DNA of 34,675 bases from contig JAQQAK010000013.1 in NCBI GenBank assembly GCA_028527945.1, positions 1 through 34,675 on the forward strand, given 5' to 3'. The DNA is from Spirochaetaceae bacterium. Its GTDB lineage: Bacteria; Spirochaetota; Spirochaetia; UBA9216. Below the pieces are notes generated by a model. The model made no database searches and was not told the origin of the DNA. It worked only from the letters and a program-made list of their open reading frames with translations. The translations under genes were made by a program, and so were the position numbers. Positions 7,537 to 14,185 of the stretch are shown in pieces; position 1 is the stretch's first letter, and each line of letters starts with the position of its first letter.

Positions 7537-8957
7537 AAGATATTATTCCCTCCGAAAGACTTGTAGAACAGACTCGAAAGGCATTTCTTGAAGGTGCAAT
7601 TATCGATCCGGATGAAGGTTCCAACACCTATGATTTGGATGCTGAATTCGCAAAAACCAAAAAGAATAAAGACTGGAGATTATATATAGTCCTTGTTATG
7701 TTCTTTCTGGTTTTTGCTGTGGGCGGCTTTTTTGTTTACAGATTTATGTCTGATAAAAATAGAAATATACCAGTTCATATAGAGTATTTTGAAGAATTAC
7801 GTTTAAGAGAACTTCTTGATGCCAGCAAAAAGAATGAAAACGAATTAAATAATGCCAAAGAAGCTTTACAGGCCTTAGAAGAAGAACGTGACAGTCAAAT
7901 AGCATTACTACAGAAAAAACTTGATCAGGCCGTAAATCTTTTGAAAGATGAAGGTTATTCAAGGTCTGAGTTTAATAGGCGAAAACAAAAGCTTATAGAT
8001 GACGAATCTGTTCAGATTGATGCTATTAAAGCTCAGTATGGTCCTCTTATTGCGGAGCAGCAAACCAAGGTTAATGATATTCAGGCTAAAATAGACCAAT
8101 CTGATTCAAGGTTTATGGAGCAGGCAAAAGAGCAGGAAAAAATCCTGAATAATCAGCAGCGTGTTTTTGAGCTTGAAAAGCAGAAGGTTGTAGATATTTA
8201 TGAAGAAAAGCTTCGTAATATGGAAGCTTCTTACACAAATGAAATAGAATCCATTAAAGAAAATAATGAAAAGAAACTTGCTCAGCTGAGAAGGCAGAAA
8301 GATGCTGAGATTAGACGCCAGTTCAAGCTCTATAATCCTTCTTTCAAGGATCGCTCTGCTGAAATAATTGCAGGTTATAATCCTGATACATACGAGATCG
8401 ATGATAAGGTTCTTTTTCCTTTTCAGAAGATCTACGAAGATGAGAATATTTATTCTGAAAGCGATCTCGATGACAGATATGAAAGTTTTTCAAAAATGCA
8501 GGCTATTTTGGGACAGTTGCAGGAAGTTCCATATGAAAACTCTCTACCTCCGGCTTTTACATTTCTTCAGGCTGAAGGGTTGGAAATTGTCGGAGATTAT
8601 GAAAGACAGGTCTATCAGGCTGGTAAGACTTTACAGAAAAAAACAGATCTTATAGCCAAGCTGGAAAAAGCTCAGTCCAGATTGTTATTTGGATTAGAAC
8701 AATATGCTCAGACTCAACGAGAGTCCGGTTTTATAATAGACGCGAGAGACCCTGAAAAAATATTGATAATTCTTAATTCACTGCTTCCTGAACCGGAATC
8801 TCAGGAAGCCTGGATATTCCGTAAGAATGATGTTCTAATCGGAAAAGTTGAAATTTGGCGGGAGGATGATTCGGATTGGGCTAAGGTCATAAGCCTTACA
8901 AATCCGGAACAGCCTATTCAGTCTTTTGACAAAGTTGTCGTACAGGTGGAACAATGA
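7515..8957 (+). CDS. Membrane-anchored coiled-coil protein of unknown function
   Basis: I do not recognise this 480-residue protein. It has a short acidic cytoplasmic N-terminus, one membrane segment at about 55-78 (WRLYIVLVMFFLVFAVGG), and a long charged helical region from about 95 to 275 rich in E, K, Q and A with heptad spacing, which should form a coiled coil outside the membrane. The C-terminal region (about 280-480) is mixed and may be a folded domain. The gene starts inside the cyclase gene (22-nt overlap), and its TGA overlaps the next ATG (ATGA at 8954), so the three are translationally coupled. A role as a structural partner of the cyclase or of the exported coiled-coil protein is an inference from this linkage only. 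Confidence 0.8.
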   Translation: MGDDEQIKDIIPSERLVEQTRKAFLEGAIIDPDEGSNTYDLDAEFAKTKKNKDWRLYIVLVMFFLVFAVGGFFVYRFMSDKNRNIPVHIEYFEELRLRELLDASKKNENELNNAKEALQALEEERDSQIALLQKKLDQAVNLLKDEGYSRSEFNRRKQKLIDDESVQIDAIKAQYGPLIAEQQTKVNDIQAKIDQSDSRFMEQAKEQEKILNNQQRVFELEKQKVVDIYEEKLRNMEASYTNEIESIKENNEKKLAQLRRQKDAEIRRQFKLYNPSFKDRSAEIIAGYNPDTYEIDDKVLFPFQKIYEDENIYSESDLDDRYESFSKMQAILGQLQEVPYENSLPPAFTFLQAEGLEIVGDYERQVYQAGKTLQKKTDLIAKLEKAQSRLLFGLEQYAQTQRESGFIIDARDPEKILIILNSLLPEPESQEAWIFRKNDVLIGKVEIWREDDSDWAKVISLTNPEQPIQSFDKVVVQVEQ

Positions 8958-9832
8958 AAAGATTAAATATATTTCTATCAATAATATTGCTATGTTTTTG
9001 CGGGATTGCTAATGTAAGCGCTGAAGAATGGTCTCAGGTAGGTGACGATGGTTCAGGGGAAATTATTTATAAAAATAATTTAGATCAAACCTTTGTTTAT
9101 CAAGGTGATGAGAAATCATTAACTTCAGGCGTTCAGTTAAAGATTGATTATATTTTAAAGCTTGTTAAAGACAGGTTTGATAATACCCGTGAGATACGCT
9201 TTAAGTGCGAAGATGAGGTAGTTGAGGCTCTGGTTATTCCTCAGTCTTATATAGTTGAAGAAGAAGATTTGATTAAATTTATACCATCAGGATTAAGTTT
9301 CTTCTATGATGAGAATGTTGAGACTGACTTTAGTGTAGTTGTTAATGATTTGCTATTAAAGGTTCAGGGCGCGTTTTTCTCGTGGAAAGAGCTGGACGCC
9401 AAGGTTATAGATGCTGTTCATAACCCTGAACTTTACCTTCAAAAAGCAGATCCTCTTTATATCTTTTCACAGATAGAAGCTATAAAAGAAAATGCTGATA
9501 TGATTCGCTTAAGTATGGAGCAGAAAGATGCTGAATTAGCTGAAGAGGATAAGGCTTTATCTGAAGAAAATCAGGCTCTTTCTGAGGAAAATAAAGCATT
9601 ATCTGAAGAAGTTGATATGCTTAGAGAAGCTTTAATTCAGTTATCTAATAATGGTTTTTTTGGAAGTATAAAAGAGCTTGATCCTGAACAAATTCCCGTT
9701 GTTGTAAAATTATGGGAAGATAACAGCTCCATGGACAAGAAAGAGTTTTATAAACTTTATAAAAGCGGCGGAGGAAAGCTTTCTTCTAAAGAAGTTATGA
9801 TTATTGTAGGAGCCTATTTTAACGAATTTTAA
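8954..9832 (+). CDS. Exported coiled-coil protein of unknown function
   Basis: The 292-residue product has a signal peptide (MKRLNIFLSIILLCFCGIAN, then VSA) with a likely signal peptidase I cut after Ala23; there is no proper lipobox. The first 150 residues are beta-rich and mixed. A coiled coil follows at about 185-225, built partly of three exact-register heptads: ALSEENQ, ALSEENK and ALSEEVD. The protein ends with a helical region (VVKLWEDNSSMDKKEFYKLY). I do not recognise the family. The ATGA overlap with the preceding gene shows it is the third member of the cyclase unit, and its export places it on the same side as the cyclase sensor and the upstream coiled coil. Confidence 0.8.
   Translation: MKRLNIFLSIILLCFCGIANVSAEEWSQVGDDGSGEIIYKNNLDQTFVYQGDEKSLTSGVQLKIDYILKLVKDRFDNTREIRFKCEDEVVEALVIPQSYIVEEEDLIKFIPSGLSFFYDENVETDFSVVVNDLLLKVQGAFFSWKELDAKVIDAVHNPELYLQKADPLYIFSQIEAIKENADMIRLSMEQKDAELAEEDKALSEENQALSEENKALSEEVDMLREALIQLSNNGFFGSIKELDPEQIPVVVKLWEDNSSMDKKEFYKLYKSGGGKLSSKEVMIIVGAYFNEF
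9554..9616 (+). repeat. Three 21-bp tandem repeats coding a heptad
   Basis: Units 9554-9574, 9575-9595 and 9596-9616 encode ALSEENQ, ALSEENK and ALSEEVD. They are in frame and lie within the coiled coil of the exported protein. The third-position differences show they are not a very recent duplication. Confidence 0.8.
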
Positions 9833-9843
9833 TTTTTTAAAGA

Positions 9844-9876
9844 TCTCTCTTTTATAATGGAATTATTGAAGAGGGA
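9844..9876 (+). terminator. Imperfect 14-bp stem-loop after the cyclase unit
   Basis: Arms 9844-9857 and 9863-9876 pair at 13 of 14 positions counting two G-U pairs, with a 5-nt loop. No U-run follows. It could be a processed 3' end or a weak terminator, and its right arm overlaps the putative -35 of the next gene. Confidence 0.4.
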
Positions 9877-9901
9877 CAAAATAAATAAAAATTGTTATAA
9901 T
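9873..9901 (+). promoter_or_regulatory. Promoter of the hemolysin III gene, leaderless layout
   Basis: GGGACA (9873-9878), 17 nt, then perfect TATAAT (9896-9901). The predicted +1 at 9908 lies 1 nt before the ATG at 9909, and no Shine-Dalgarno sequence is visible. Confidence 0.5.
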
Positions 9902-9908
9902 TCCAGTT

Positions 9909-10607
9909 ATGAATGGAATAAATTTAGAATATTCACAGGAAAAAACAGCTTCTAAAAATATAAGATTTACTCGTGGTGAAGAGATTGCTAATGCGGTTTC
10001 TCACGGAGCTGGAGCAGTTTTTGCTGTTGTTGCTCTCGTTTTATTGGTTGTTTCTTCTATTAAGCATGGTACTGTCTGGCATACAGTTACCTATTCAATA
10101 TATGGTGCTACTCTTTTAATTTTGTACCTTTCTTCAACATTTAATCATTCATTACCTCTGGGTACTGCCGCAAAAGATTTTTTTCATAATTTTGATCAAA
10201 TAGCCATATTTCTTTTAATAGCAGGGACTTATACTCCCTTATCAATTGCCGGAAACGGTATTAGGCATGATTGGGGCTGGGTTATTTTTGGAATTGAGTG
10301 GGGCGCGGCTCTTGCTGGTATCATAATAAAAATATTTATTCCTAATAAATTTGAGAAGGGTGTAAACACCGCTTATATAATAATGTACGCTATTATGGGC
10401 TGGCTTCTTTTATTTTTTATTGTTCCCATTTTTAAGCATATCAATTTATTTCCAATAATAATGATTCTTGTTGGAGGAGCTTGTTATACTCTTGGTGTAA
10501 TATTTTTTAAACTTGAAGGTAAGTTAAAGTATTGTCATCTAGGCTGGCATTTGATGGTTCTTGCCGGTAGCATATGCCACTGGGTGGCAATCTGGACTCT
10601 TATATAG
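9909..10607 (+). CDS. trhA: PAQR / hemolysin III family membrane protein
   Basis: The 232-residue protein is a multi-pass membrane protein of the PAQR/hemolysin III (TrhA) family. It has the N-terminal signature FTRGEEIANAVSHGAGA, motif A SSTFNHS (Ser76, His80), FDQIAIFLLIAGTYTP (Asp96) and the C-terminal HLGWHLMVLAGSICHW with His210 and His214. These Ser/His/Asp positions form the metal site of the family. Bacterial members have been linked to membrane homeostasis; the hemolysin name is historical. The length fits the family. The start at 9909 places the conserved region about 18 residues in. The gene is followed after 4 nt by a small four-cysteine gene that it probably translates with. Confidence 0.9.
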   Translation: MNGINLEYSQEKTASKNIRFTRGEEIANAVSHGAGAVFAVVALVLLVVSSIKHGTVWHTVTYSIYGATLLILYLSSTFNHSLPLGTAAKDFFHNFDQIAIFLLIAGTYTPLSIAGNGIRHDWGWVIFGIEWGAALAGIIIKIFIPNKFEKGVNTAYIIMYAIMGWLLLFFIVPIFKHINLFPIIMILVGGACYTLGVIFFKLEGKLKYCHLGWHLMVLAGSICHWVAIWTLI

Positions 10608-10611
10608 ACCT

Positions 10612-10803
10612 ATGGCTGATAATCCTGAAAGAGCGCCAAATTGTCTCAAATGCCAATATTATAAGGTTACTTGGGATCGTAATTTTCCCAGGGGATGTAC
10701 TATGTTCGGAGTAAAAGGGAGGGAGATGCCCTCCATGTCTGTGTTCAAAGCTACAGGAAAACATTGTCCGTCTTTTATTAAATCATCAAGAATTAAAGAT
10801 TAA
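10612..10803 (+). CDS. Small four-cysteine protein, probable metal binder
   Basis: The ATG at 10612 gives a 63-residue cytoplasmic protein with Cys11 and Cys14 (CLKC), Cys29 in PRGCTMFG and Cys52 in GKHCPSF. The pattern C-x2-C-x14-C-x22-C with surrounding YYKVTWD and FPRGC resembles a widespread family of tiny bacterial proteins that I remember being annotated inconsistently, sometimes wrongly as uracil-DNA glycosylase. Zinc or iron binding is inferred from the cysteines. An in-frame upstream ATG at 10561 would overlap the hemolysin III gene and add 17 residues unlike the family; the ATG at 10612, 4 nt after that stop, is preferred. No ribosome-binding site is visible, so coupling to the upstream gene is likely. 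Confidence 0.72.
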   Translation: MADNPERAPNCLKCQYYKVTWDRNFPRGCTMFGVKGREMPSMSVFKATGKHCPSFIKSSRIKD

Positions 10804-10859
10804 AGGTTTTACCTCTTTTCATAAGAAGTTTAAAGATTTATAATTACATCTCTTTTCAA

Positions 10860-10886
10860 AGACTTAGTTTGTTCTAAGTTTTTTTT
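10860..10886 (+). terminator. Rho-independent terminator after the four-cysteine gene
   Basis: An 8-bp stem (10860-10867 with 10874-10881, one G-U pair) around TTTGTT runs into a T-tract through 10886. It ends the hemolysin III transcript and makes an ATG at 10891 an unlikely start for the next gene. Confidence 0.75.
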
Positions 10887-10915
10887 AGATATGTGTGAAT
10901 CAAACTTATTATTTG

Positions 10916-10938
10916 ATCTGATAATTTTATTATCAGAT
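10916..10938 (+). repeat. 9-bp perfect inverted repeat in the leader of the PAP2-like gene
   Basis: ATCTGATAA (10916-10924) and its reverse complement (10930-10938) flank TTTTA. It lies 40 nt before the chosen start at 10978 and could be an operator or a leader hairpin. No U-run follows. Confidence 0.45.
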
Positions 10939-10977
10939 TTAAGAGAGTTTGTTTATTTTTATAGTGTGGAGACAAGT

Positions 10978-11430
10978 TTGCAGGAGATTTTAGGAAACGA
11001 AATTCTGTGGTCTGTATTAGCGGCTCTTTGCTCAGCTCAGGTTTTAAAAGTCGTTACTGTTTTTATCTCAGAAGGAAAGCTTGATGCTAAAAGATTGAAG
11101 GGGACTGGAGGCATGCCTTCTTCTCATTCTTCTTCTGTCACAGCTTTAGCTACATCTGTTGGGTTTCAGGAAGGATTTGGCAGTACAGAGTTCTCTATTG
11201 CTGTTGTTCTGGCCTTTGTTGTTATGTATGACGCGGTTGGTATCAGGCAGGCTGCGGGACGCCACGCTGAAAGACTCAATATGCTTAGTGACCAGTTAGC
11301 TGAAATTGCGGACACTTTTAAAGATGGTTTTGAGCCTGAAAAATTGAAAACACTATTAGGGCATACACTTCCTCAGGTTTTCTTTGGGGCATTGCTTGGA
11401 ATTGGTATTTCATTATTATTTTATCTATAA
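10978..11430 (+). CDS. Divergent PAP2 family membrane protein
   Basis: From the TTG at 10978 the product has 150 residues, the usual length of the divergent PAP2 family. It carries the phosphatase-like motifs KRLKGTGGMPSSHSS and YDAVGIRQAAGRHAERLN, between hydrophobic segments (ILWSVLAALCSAQVLKVVTV, FSIAVVLAFVVMYDAVG, QVFFGALLGIGISLLFYL). It is an inner-membrane protein related to phosphatidic acid phosphatases; the true substrate is not known. Start choice: GGAGA (10968-10972) sits 5 nt before TTG 10978. GTG 10966 is a second option. An ATG at 10891 would make the region after a terminator coding and adds residues unlike the family. Confidence 0.8.
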   Translation: MQEILGNEILWSVLAALCSAQVLKVVTVFISEGKLDAKRLKGTGGMPSSHSSSVTALATSVGFQEGFGSTEFSIAVVLAFVVMYDAVGIRQAAGRHAERLNMLSDQLAEIADTFKDGFEPEKLKTLLGHTLPQVFFGALLGIGISLLFYL

Positions 11431-11450
11431 TTTTTAATACTTCAATGAGG

Positions 11451-11495
11451 CTCTTTTAAAACTTAGAGACTTTAGTCTCAGAGTTTCTGAAAGAG
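11451..11495 (+). repeat. Imperfect hairpin after the PAP2-like gene
   Basis: The core GAGACT-TT-AGTCTC (11466-11479) is perfect. Outer pairings (AACT with AGTT, CTCTTT with AAAGAG) extend it to 11451-11495 with internal loops. It is the first of three hairpins in the 260-nt gap before ychF and may be the 3' end of the upstream message. Confidence 0.5.
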
Positions 11496-11510
11496 TTACC
11501 TTAATGTAAA

Positions 11511-11573
11511 TGAAGAAAATTTAACAACTTGTTATGCTATATATAATTATCTAATGTTGTTAAATTTTCTTCA
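11511..11573. repeat. 18-bp perfect inverted repeat with 27-nt spacer
   Basis: Arms 11511-11528 (TGAAGAAAATTTAACAAC) and 11556-11573 are exact reverse complements. The AT-rich spacer 11529-11555 shows no coding sense. Neither arm is followed by a U-run. It could be a fold-back remnant of a small inverted-repeat element or a protein-binding site. Confidence 0.7.
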
Positions 11574-11576
11574 AAG

Positions 11577-11611
11577 CTTCTTTAAAACCCAATCGGGTTT
11601 TGAAAGAGGCT
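11577..11611 (+). repeat. Hairpin with AAAACCC/GGGTTTT core before ychF
   Basis: AAAACCC-AATC-GGGTTTT forms a 7-bp perfect stem that extends outward through CTTT/AAAG and GC/GC pairs with a bulge. Its right flank AAAGAGGCTC echoes GAGGCTCTTT beside the first hairpin. Confidence 0.5.
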
Positions 11612-11618
11612 CCAATAC

Positions 11619-11624
11619 TATAAT
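11619..11624 (+). promoter_or_regulatory. Putative -10 box of ychF
   Basis: A perfect TATAAT at 11619-11624 has no good -35 at 17 nt. It would start transcription near 11631 and leave a leader of about 60 nt. Confidence 0.35.
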
Positions 11625-11658
11625 TTTTGCCAGCTTTTGTTGGTTGGCGTTTAATATT

Positions 11659-11680
11659 GCAGTTTTAGCTGCATTTTTTT
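11659..11680 (+). terminator. Terminator-like hairpin abutting the ychF ribosome-binding site
   Basis: TGCAG (11659-11663) pairs with CTGCA (11670-11674) around TTTTAG and is followed by six T. GGAGG begins at the very next base (11681). The short stem makes termination inefficient at best; it could tune readthrough or ribosome access. Confidence 0.35.
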
Positions 11681-11690
11681 GGAGGAACTT

Positions 11691-12800
11691 ATGGCTTTAA
11701 ATTGTGGGATTGTTGGACTTCCTAATGTTGGTAAGTCTACCATTTTTTCTGCTCTCACATCTGCCCCCGCAGAGGCTGCTAATTATCCATTTTGTACAAT
11801 AGATCCTAATGTAGGAATTGTTAATGTTCCGGATGAACGTTTAAAAAAGATTTCCGAGATTATTGTTCCGGCAAAGGAAATTCCTGCTGTCGTTGAATTT
11901 GTTGATATTGCCGGTCTTGTAGCAGGTGCTTCAAAAGGTGAGGGGCTTGGAAATCAGTTTTTATCTCATATACGTCAGGTCGGCATGATTATTCATGTTG
12001 TACGTTGTTTTGACGATGCTGATATTACACACGTGAACGGTAAAATAGCTCCTGAGTCAGACATTGAGATTATTAATATCGAACTTGCTCTTGCGGATCT
12101 TTCTACTGTTGAAAAACGACTTGAAAAAAACACTAAACTTTTAAGATCTCCTGACAAGGCTGTTTCTCAAAAGGCTAATGCCATGATTCCGCTTCTTGAG
12201 AGGCTTAAAGAAGCTTTAGGTGATGGAAAGCCTGCTCGTTCTTTAGAATATGATGATGACGAGCTTGAGCTTATTGCTGATCTTCAACTTATAACAATGA
12301 AGAAGCAAATGTATGTTTGTAATGTCGATGAAGATGGTCTTGATGGTGGTAATGATTATGTTAAAAAGGTTAAGGCAATAGCAGACGCGGAAGACGCAGA
12401 AGCTGTTGTTATTTGTGGCGCTCTTGAAGCAGACATTGCCGCTCTTGAAACAGAAGAAGAAAAGCAGGAGTTTCTTGAAGAAGCTGGATTAACTGAATCT
12501 GGTTTATCACGGCTTATACATAAAACTTATAGTACATTAGGACTTAGAACTTTTTTTACAGCTGGAGCAGATGAAAACCGTGCATGGACTTTTAAAGAAG
12601 GGGCTTTGGCTCCAGAAGCTGCCGGTGTTATTCATACTGATTTTCAAAAAGGGTTTATAAAAGCAGATGTTTATCATTGCGATGATCTTTTTGAGTATGG
12701 TTCTGAAGATGCTATCCGAAAAGCAGGAAAGCTAAGACAGGAAGGAAAGCTTTACGCTGTAAAAGATGGAGACGTGATGCATTTTAAATTTAATGTCTAA
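11691..12800 (+). CDS. ychF: Redox-regulated ATPase YchF (Obg-like)
   Basis: The 369-residue protein is a P-loop NTPase of the Obg/YchF family that binds ATP rather than GTP and associates with ribosomes in translation and stress control. The P-loop is GLPNVGKS (9-16), switch II is DIAGLVAGASKGEGLGNQFL, and the base-recognition motif is NVDE (211-214), the NxxE form that marks ATP preference instead of the GTPase NKxD. The C-terminal TGS domain ends with YAVKDGDVMHFKF. The length is normal for the family. The start is ATG 11691, with GGAGG at 11681-11685; a TTG at 11679 would lie on the ribosome-binding site. The stop codon is built into a strong terminator. Confidence 0.97.
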   Translation: MALNCGIVGLPNVGKSTIFSALTSAPAEAANYPFCTIDPNVGIVNVPDERLKKISEIIVPAKEIPAVVEFVDIAGLVAGASKGEGLGNQFLSHIRQVGMIIHVVRCFDDADITHVNGKIAPESDIEIINIELALADLSTVEKRLEKNTKLLRSPDKAVSQKANAMIPLLERLKEALGDGKPARSLEYDDDELELIADLQLITMKKQMYVCNVDEDGLDGGNDYVKKVKAIADAEDAEAVVICGALEADIAALETEEEKQEFLEEAGLTESGLSRLIHKTYSTLGLRTFFTAGADENRAWTFKEGALAPEAAGVIHTDFQKGFIKADVYHCDDLFEYGSEDAIRKAGKLRQEGKLYAVKDGDVMHFKFNV

Positions 12801-12838
12801 TGAATAAACAGCATTGGTTATGCTGTTTATTCATTTTT
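12799..12838 (+). terminator. Strong terminator of ychF
   Basis: A 16-bp perfect stem (12799-12814 with 12820-12835), a 5-nt loop and a T-run. It includes the last two bases of the ychF stop codon. The left arm begins AATGAATAAACAGCAT. Confidence 0.85.
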
Positions 12839-12910
12839 AAGTTTTGCTTAGCAAAACTTCATGATTGTTTTTTTATTAGTGTCTGAAAAAGTTGAAACTT
12901 TTTCAGTGCT
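12839..12910 (+). ncRNA. Structured element, copy A of a tandem pair (leader or small RNA)
   Basis: The element starts with a 9-bp hairpin AAGTTTTGC-TTA-GCAAAACTT (12839-12859). It continues through ATTAGTGTC and ends in a 24-nt near-continuous palindrome, CTGAAAAAGTT-GA-AACTTTTTCAG (12883-12906). A diverged second copy lies at 12951-13026. Class and function are unknown; I match it to no riboswitch that I know. Confidence 0.45.
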
Positions 12911-12950
12911 TTTGTGTTGAGCATTTGCTATTACGCAACTTATTAATTCA

Positions 12951-13026
12951 GGAGTTTTTCTACGAAAAACGTCCATGAATTGTTCTTTAATAGTGTCCAT
13001 AAAAGTTGAAATTTTTTTAAGCATGC
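12951..13026 (+). ncRNA. Structured element, copy B of a tandem pair (leader or small RNA)
   Basis: It matches copy A in order. First comes the hairpin GTTTTTC-TAC-GAAAAAC (12954-12970), then CATGAATTG, TAGTGTC and AAAAGTTGAAA followed by a T-run. About 37 of 47 aligned positions agree by eye from 12975 on. In the hairpin, G12846-C12852 of copy A is replaced by T12959-A12965, keeping the pair. AATTCA/TGAATT extends the stem of copy B with single-base bulges. A terminator follows at 13041. Confidence 0.45.
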
Positions 13027-13040
13027 TAATTTATGGGCTT

Positions 13041-13071
13041 GGTAGAAAATTATGTTTTCTGCCTTTTTTTT
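13041..13071 (+). terminator. Intrinsic terminator directly before the aldo/keto reductase
   Basis: GGTAGAAAA (13041-13049) pairs with TTTTCTGCC (13055-13063, one G-U pair) around TTATG, followed by eight T (13064-13071). The ribosome-binding site of the next gene starts at 13080, leaving no room for a promoter between. It therefore fits an attenuator, or else the 3' end of a small RNA. Confidence 0.8.
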
Positions 13072-13089
13072 GCAATAGTGGGGAGTAAT

Positions 13090-14178
13090 ATGATTTACAG
13101 AGAATACGGAAAAACAGGTAAAAAAATCTCGGCAATTGGTTTTGGCGGAATGAGGTTTGATAATCCAAATGATCTAGATAAATCTGCTGAAATGCTTGTT
13201 TACGCTCTTGATAATGGTATTAATTATTTTGATACAGCTCCTTATTATTTTAAAGGAAAATCTGAAAAGGTTTACGGTTCTGCTTTGCCTGAATTAAAAA
13301 AAGCTGGTAAAGATTTTTATTTTTCTACCAAATCAATGGGGAAAGATATTGATACAGTTCGTAAAGATCTGGATAAATCACTTGAAAGACTTAATTGTGA
13401 TTGTGTTGATTTCTTTCATGTCTGGTGTGTCTTGTCTCCAGAAGATTATTCTTCACGGAAAGCTGCCGGTGTAATAGATGAGTTTCATAAAATAAAAGAA
13501 GAAGGTCTTGCTAAGCATATTTGTATATCCACTCATATGAATGGCTCTGAAATAAGAAATGTTTTAACTGAAGACGATTATGAGGGAATGACTGTAGGAT
13601 ATTCGGCTATCAACTTTCCTTTTAGAGAAGATGGAATAAGAGCCGCGGCAGAAAAGAATATGGGAATAGTTATAATGAACCCTCTTGGTGGTGGAATGAT
13701 TGTTGGTAATCCCGAAGAGTTTTCTTTTATCAAAATGAATGAAGAGCAGACTATCGTTGATGCCGCTATACATTTTCTTTTATCAGATGAGTCTATTACA
13801 ACAGCTCTTGTTGGCTTTAGTAGAAAAGAGCATATTGATCAGGCTTTAAACGCGGTAAATAGTTTCAAACCATATACTTCTCAGCAGGTAGCCTCTCTTA
13901 AAGAAAAAATCCAGAGCGATTTTCAGTCACTTTGTACAACTTGTGGTTATTGTAAGATTTGTCCGCAGGATATTCCTGTTTGGGCTTTCATGGAAAGTTA
14001 TAACCATGCTCTTATAAACAGCTCAAATAAACCACTTGAAAGGCTTGCAATGCATTGGGGAGTGAACAAGGACGAGCTTGATCGTTGTATAGAATGCGGC
14101 CAATGTGAAGAGGCTTGTACTCAGCATTTACCAATTCTTGAGCGTTTTGAACTTTTAAAGAAAGAAAGCTGGCATTGA
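13090..14178 (+). CDS. Aldo/keto reductase with C-terminal 4Fe-4S domain
   Basis: From the ATG at 13090 the protein has 362 residues. The N-terminal TIM barrel carries the aldo/keto reductase tetrad candidates Asp48 (FDTAPYY), Tyr53, Lys81 and His110 (FFHVW). The C-terminal domain has two cysteine clusters: C282, C285, C288, C291 (CTTCGYCKICP) and C333, C336, C339, C343 (CIECGQCEEAC), as in ferredoxin-type members of this family. It probably reduces a carbonyl or sugar-like substrate with electrons routed through iron-sulfur clusters; the substrate is unknown. GGGGAG (13080-13085) precedes the ATG. An upstream ATG at 13033 would lie across the terminator and is rejected. An oxidoreductase gene follows after 7 nt. 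Confidence 0.9.
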   Translation: MIYREYGKTGKKISAIGFGGMRFDNPNDLDKSAEMLVYALDNGINYFDTAPYYFKGKSEKVYGSALPELKKAGKDFYFSTKSMGKDIDTVRKDLDKSLERLNCDCVDFFHVWCVLSPEDYSSRKAAGVIDEFHKIKEEGLAKHICISTHMNGSEIRNVLTEDDYEGMTVGYSAINFPFREDGIRAAAEKNMGIVIMNPLGGGMIVGNPEEFSFIKMNEEQTIVDAAIHFLLSDESITTALVGFSRKEHIDQALNAVNSFKPYTSQQVASLKEKIQSDFQSLCTTCGYCKICPQDIPVWAFMESYNHALINSSNKPLERLAMHWGVNKDELDRCIECGQCEEACTQHLPILERFELLKKESWH

Positions 14179-14185
14179 GAGTTTT

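Noticed and set aside
9844..9876. Strong terminator after the cyclase unit
   Set aside because: The stem is good but no U-run follows, so it is listed only as a weak or processing hairpin.
10891..10977. ATG at 10891 as start of the divergent-PAP2 protein
   Set aside because: It follows a terminator by 4 nt, has no ribosome-binding site, covers a dyad, and makes the protein longer than the family.
11643..11661. Possible second sigma-54 promoter (TTGGCG...TTGC) before ychF
   Set aside because: The GG-to-GC spacing is 11 nt instead of the strict 10, and the -24 block is poor.
13033..13089. In-frame ATG at 13033 as start of the aldo/keto reductase
   Set aside because: The extension runs through an intrinsic terminator, lacks a ribosome-binding site and adds residues before the conserved YREYGKTG start.
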